In this document: in pieces, positions 63,442-64,000 of the stretch
Position numbering within the stretch: position 1 is the first letter of the stretch
How the letters are laid out: every line of letters starts with the position of its first letter
NCBI GenBank assembly: GCA_963757155.1
Contig: CAVWQS010000037.1
Span: 62,001-126,000 of the forward strand
DNA: 64,000 nt
DNA from: DASXQK01 sp963757155
GTDB taxonomy: Bacteria; Pseudomonadota; Alphaproteobacteria; Dongiales; Dongiaceae
Direction of reading: 5' to 3'
The notes under the pieces: model-generated
Database searches by the model: none
Seen by the model: only the letters and a program-made list of their open reading frames with translations
What the model was told of the DNA's origin: nothing
Translations under genes and position numbers: made by a program

Positions 63442-64000
63442 TCAGACGCTGTAGTACATCTTGTACTCGATGGGATGCGGGGTGTGCTCGTAGGCGTAGA
63501 TCTCTTCCCACTTCAGCTCGAGATAGGAGTTGATCAGGTCGGCGGTGAAGACATCGCCCTTCTTCAGGAAGTCGCTGTCGGCCTGGAGCGCCATCACGGC
63601 CTCGCGCAGCGAGCCGCAGACGGTGGGGACGTTCTTCAGTTCTTCCGGCGGCAGGTCGTAGAGGTTCTTGTCCATGGGGTCGCCGGGATGGATCTTGTTC
63701 TGGATGCCGTCGAGCCCGGCCATCAGCAGGGCGGAATAGGCGAGATAGGGATTGGCCGAGGGATCGGGGAAGCGGACCTCGACGCGCTTGCCCTTCGGGC
63801 TCGCCACATAGGGGATGCGGCAGGAGGCCGAGCGGTTGCGCGAGGAATAGGCCAGCAGCACCGGCGCCTCGAAGCCGGGGATCAGGCGCTTGTAGCTGTT
63901 GGTGGTCGGGTTGGTGAAGGCGTTCAGCGCCTTGGCATGCTTGATCACGCCGCCGATGTAGTAGAGCGCCGTCTCGGAGAGATCGGCATAGCCGTTGCCC
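63442..64000 (-). CDS. glnA: Glutamine synthetase GlnA, C-terminal part
   Basis: The 3' 186 codons of type I glutamine synthetase; the start lies beyond the window. It contains IKHAKALNAFTNPTTNSYKR, LIPGFEAPVLLAYSSRNRSA, the RFPDPSANPYLAYSALLMAG region and MDKNLYDLPPEEL, whose Tyr is the adenylylation site of the GSI-beta group regulated by GlnE. It ends EHTPHPIEYKMYYSV. GlnA assimilates ammonium with ATP and glutamate. An intrinsic terminator follows. Confidence 0.96.
   Translation of the reverse strand, partial: GNGYADLSETALYYIGGVIKHAKALNAFTNPTTNSYKRLIPGFEAPVLLAYSSRNRSASCRIPYVASPKGKRVEVRFPDPSANPYLAYSALLMAGLDGIQNKIHPGDPMDKNLYDLPPEELKNVPTVCGSLREAVMALQADSDFLKKGDVFTADLINSYLELKWEEIYAYEHTPHPIEYKMYYSV

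Overview
This is a high-GC chromosomal window from an alphaproteobacterium. The evidence is a gcrA cell-cycle regulator at the left edge, DUF2794, the dnaB-alr-radA-cvpA-purF gene order, BetI-type TetR regulators, and PHPNPPPQGG-type and GRDKPGHDG-type dispersed palindromic repeats. A member of the Rhodospirillales is plausible, but the sequence alone does not fix the order. I see no rRNA, tRNA, CRISPR array, prophage or intact insertion sequence.

Layout. 1-4.6 kb: gcrA (partial), DUF2794, then a yfgM-like/bamB/der operon for envelope assembly and ribosome biogenesis. 4.6-9.1 kb: an accessory island with a decayed adenylate-cyclase fragment, an AraC regulator, a secreted Gly/Asn-rich repeat protein and dispersed repeats. 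9.1-21 kb: a dense minus-strand housekeeping block (rpsF-rpsR-rplI, cfa, dnaB, alr-mlaE-mlaF-radA-cvpA-purF-SDR) with many 1-4 nt start/stop overlaps. 21.2-29.7 kb: a thioester alpha-2-macroglobulin paired with penicillin-binding protein 1C, then a Nudix hydrolase and a hexapeptide-repeat protein. 29.7-35.3 kb: two paralogous hybrid histidine kinases (CHASE3-PAS-HK-REC-REC) flanking a lone receiver. 35.4-48.8 kb: a catabolic-looking cluster with two class III aminotransferases, two phytoene-dehydrogenase-like FAD oxidoreductases, a GcvT-fold protein, two BetI-like TetR regulators, a proline-iminopeptidase-like hydrolase, a GNAT, an ADP-forming acyl-CoA synthetase and an isochorismatase-fold hydrolase. 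48.8-58 kb: mixed genes (rhlE, hydrolases, parE, thioesterase, two tandem GFA proteins). 58-62.7 kb: a queuosine operon queA-tgt-queF-queG with a divergent yhhQ precursor transporter. The right edge holds the 3' end of glnA.

Reading-frame damage is frequent. der, purF, dnaB, pbpC, one histidine kinase, the GcvT-like gene, one FAD oxidoreductase (four sites), a small hydrolase and the repeat protein all carry single-base frameshifts, and the second FAD oxidoreductase has an in-frame amber codon. In every frameshifted gene, removing or adding the inferred bases gives a length that is an exact multiple of three. Essential genes such as der and dnaB are affected, so residual sequencing error is the simplest explanation for most sites. 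The concentration in the FAD-oxidoreductase pair could also be real decay.

The best candidate for an undescribed system is the 35.4-45.1 kb aminotransferase/FAD-oxidoreductase/GcvT cluster. It has a perfect 22-bp palindrome in front of its first gene and two paralogous BetI-like regulators nearby. Its substrate cannot be read from the sequence; a methylated amine or amino compound is an inference.
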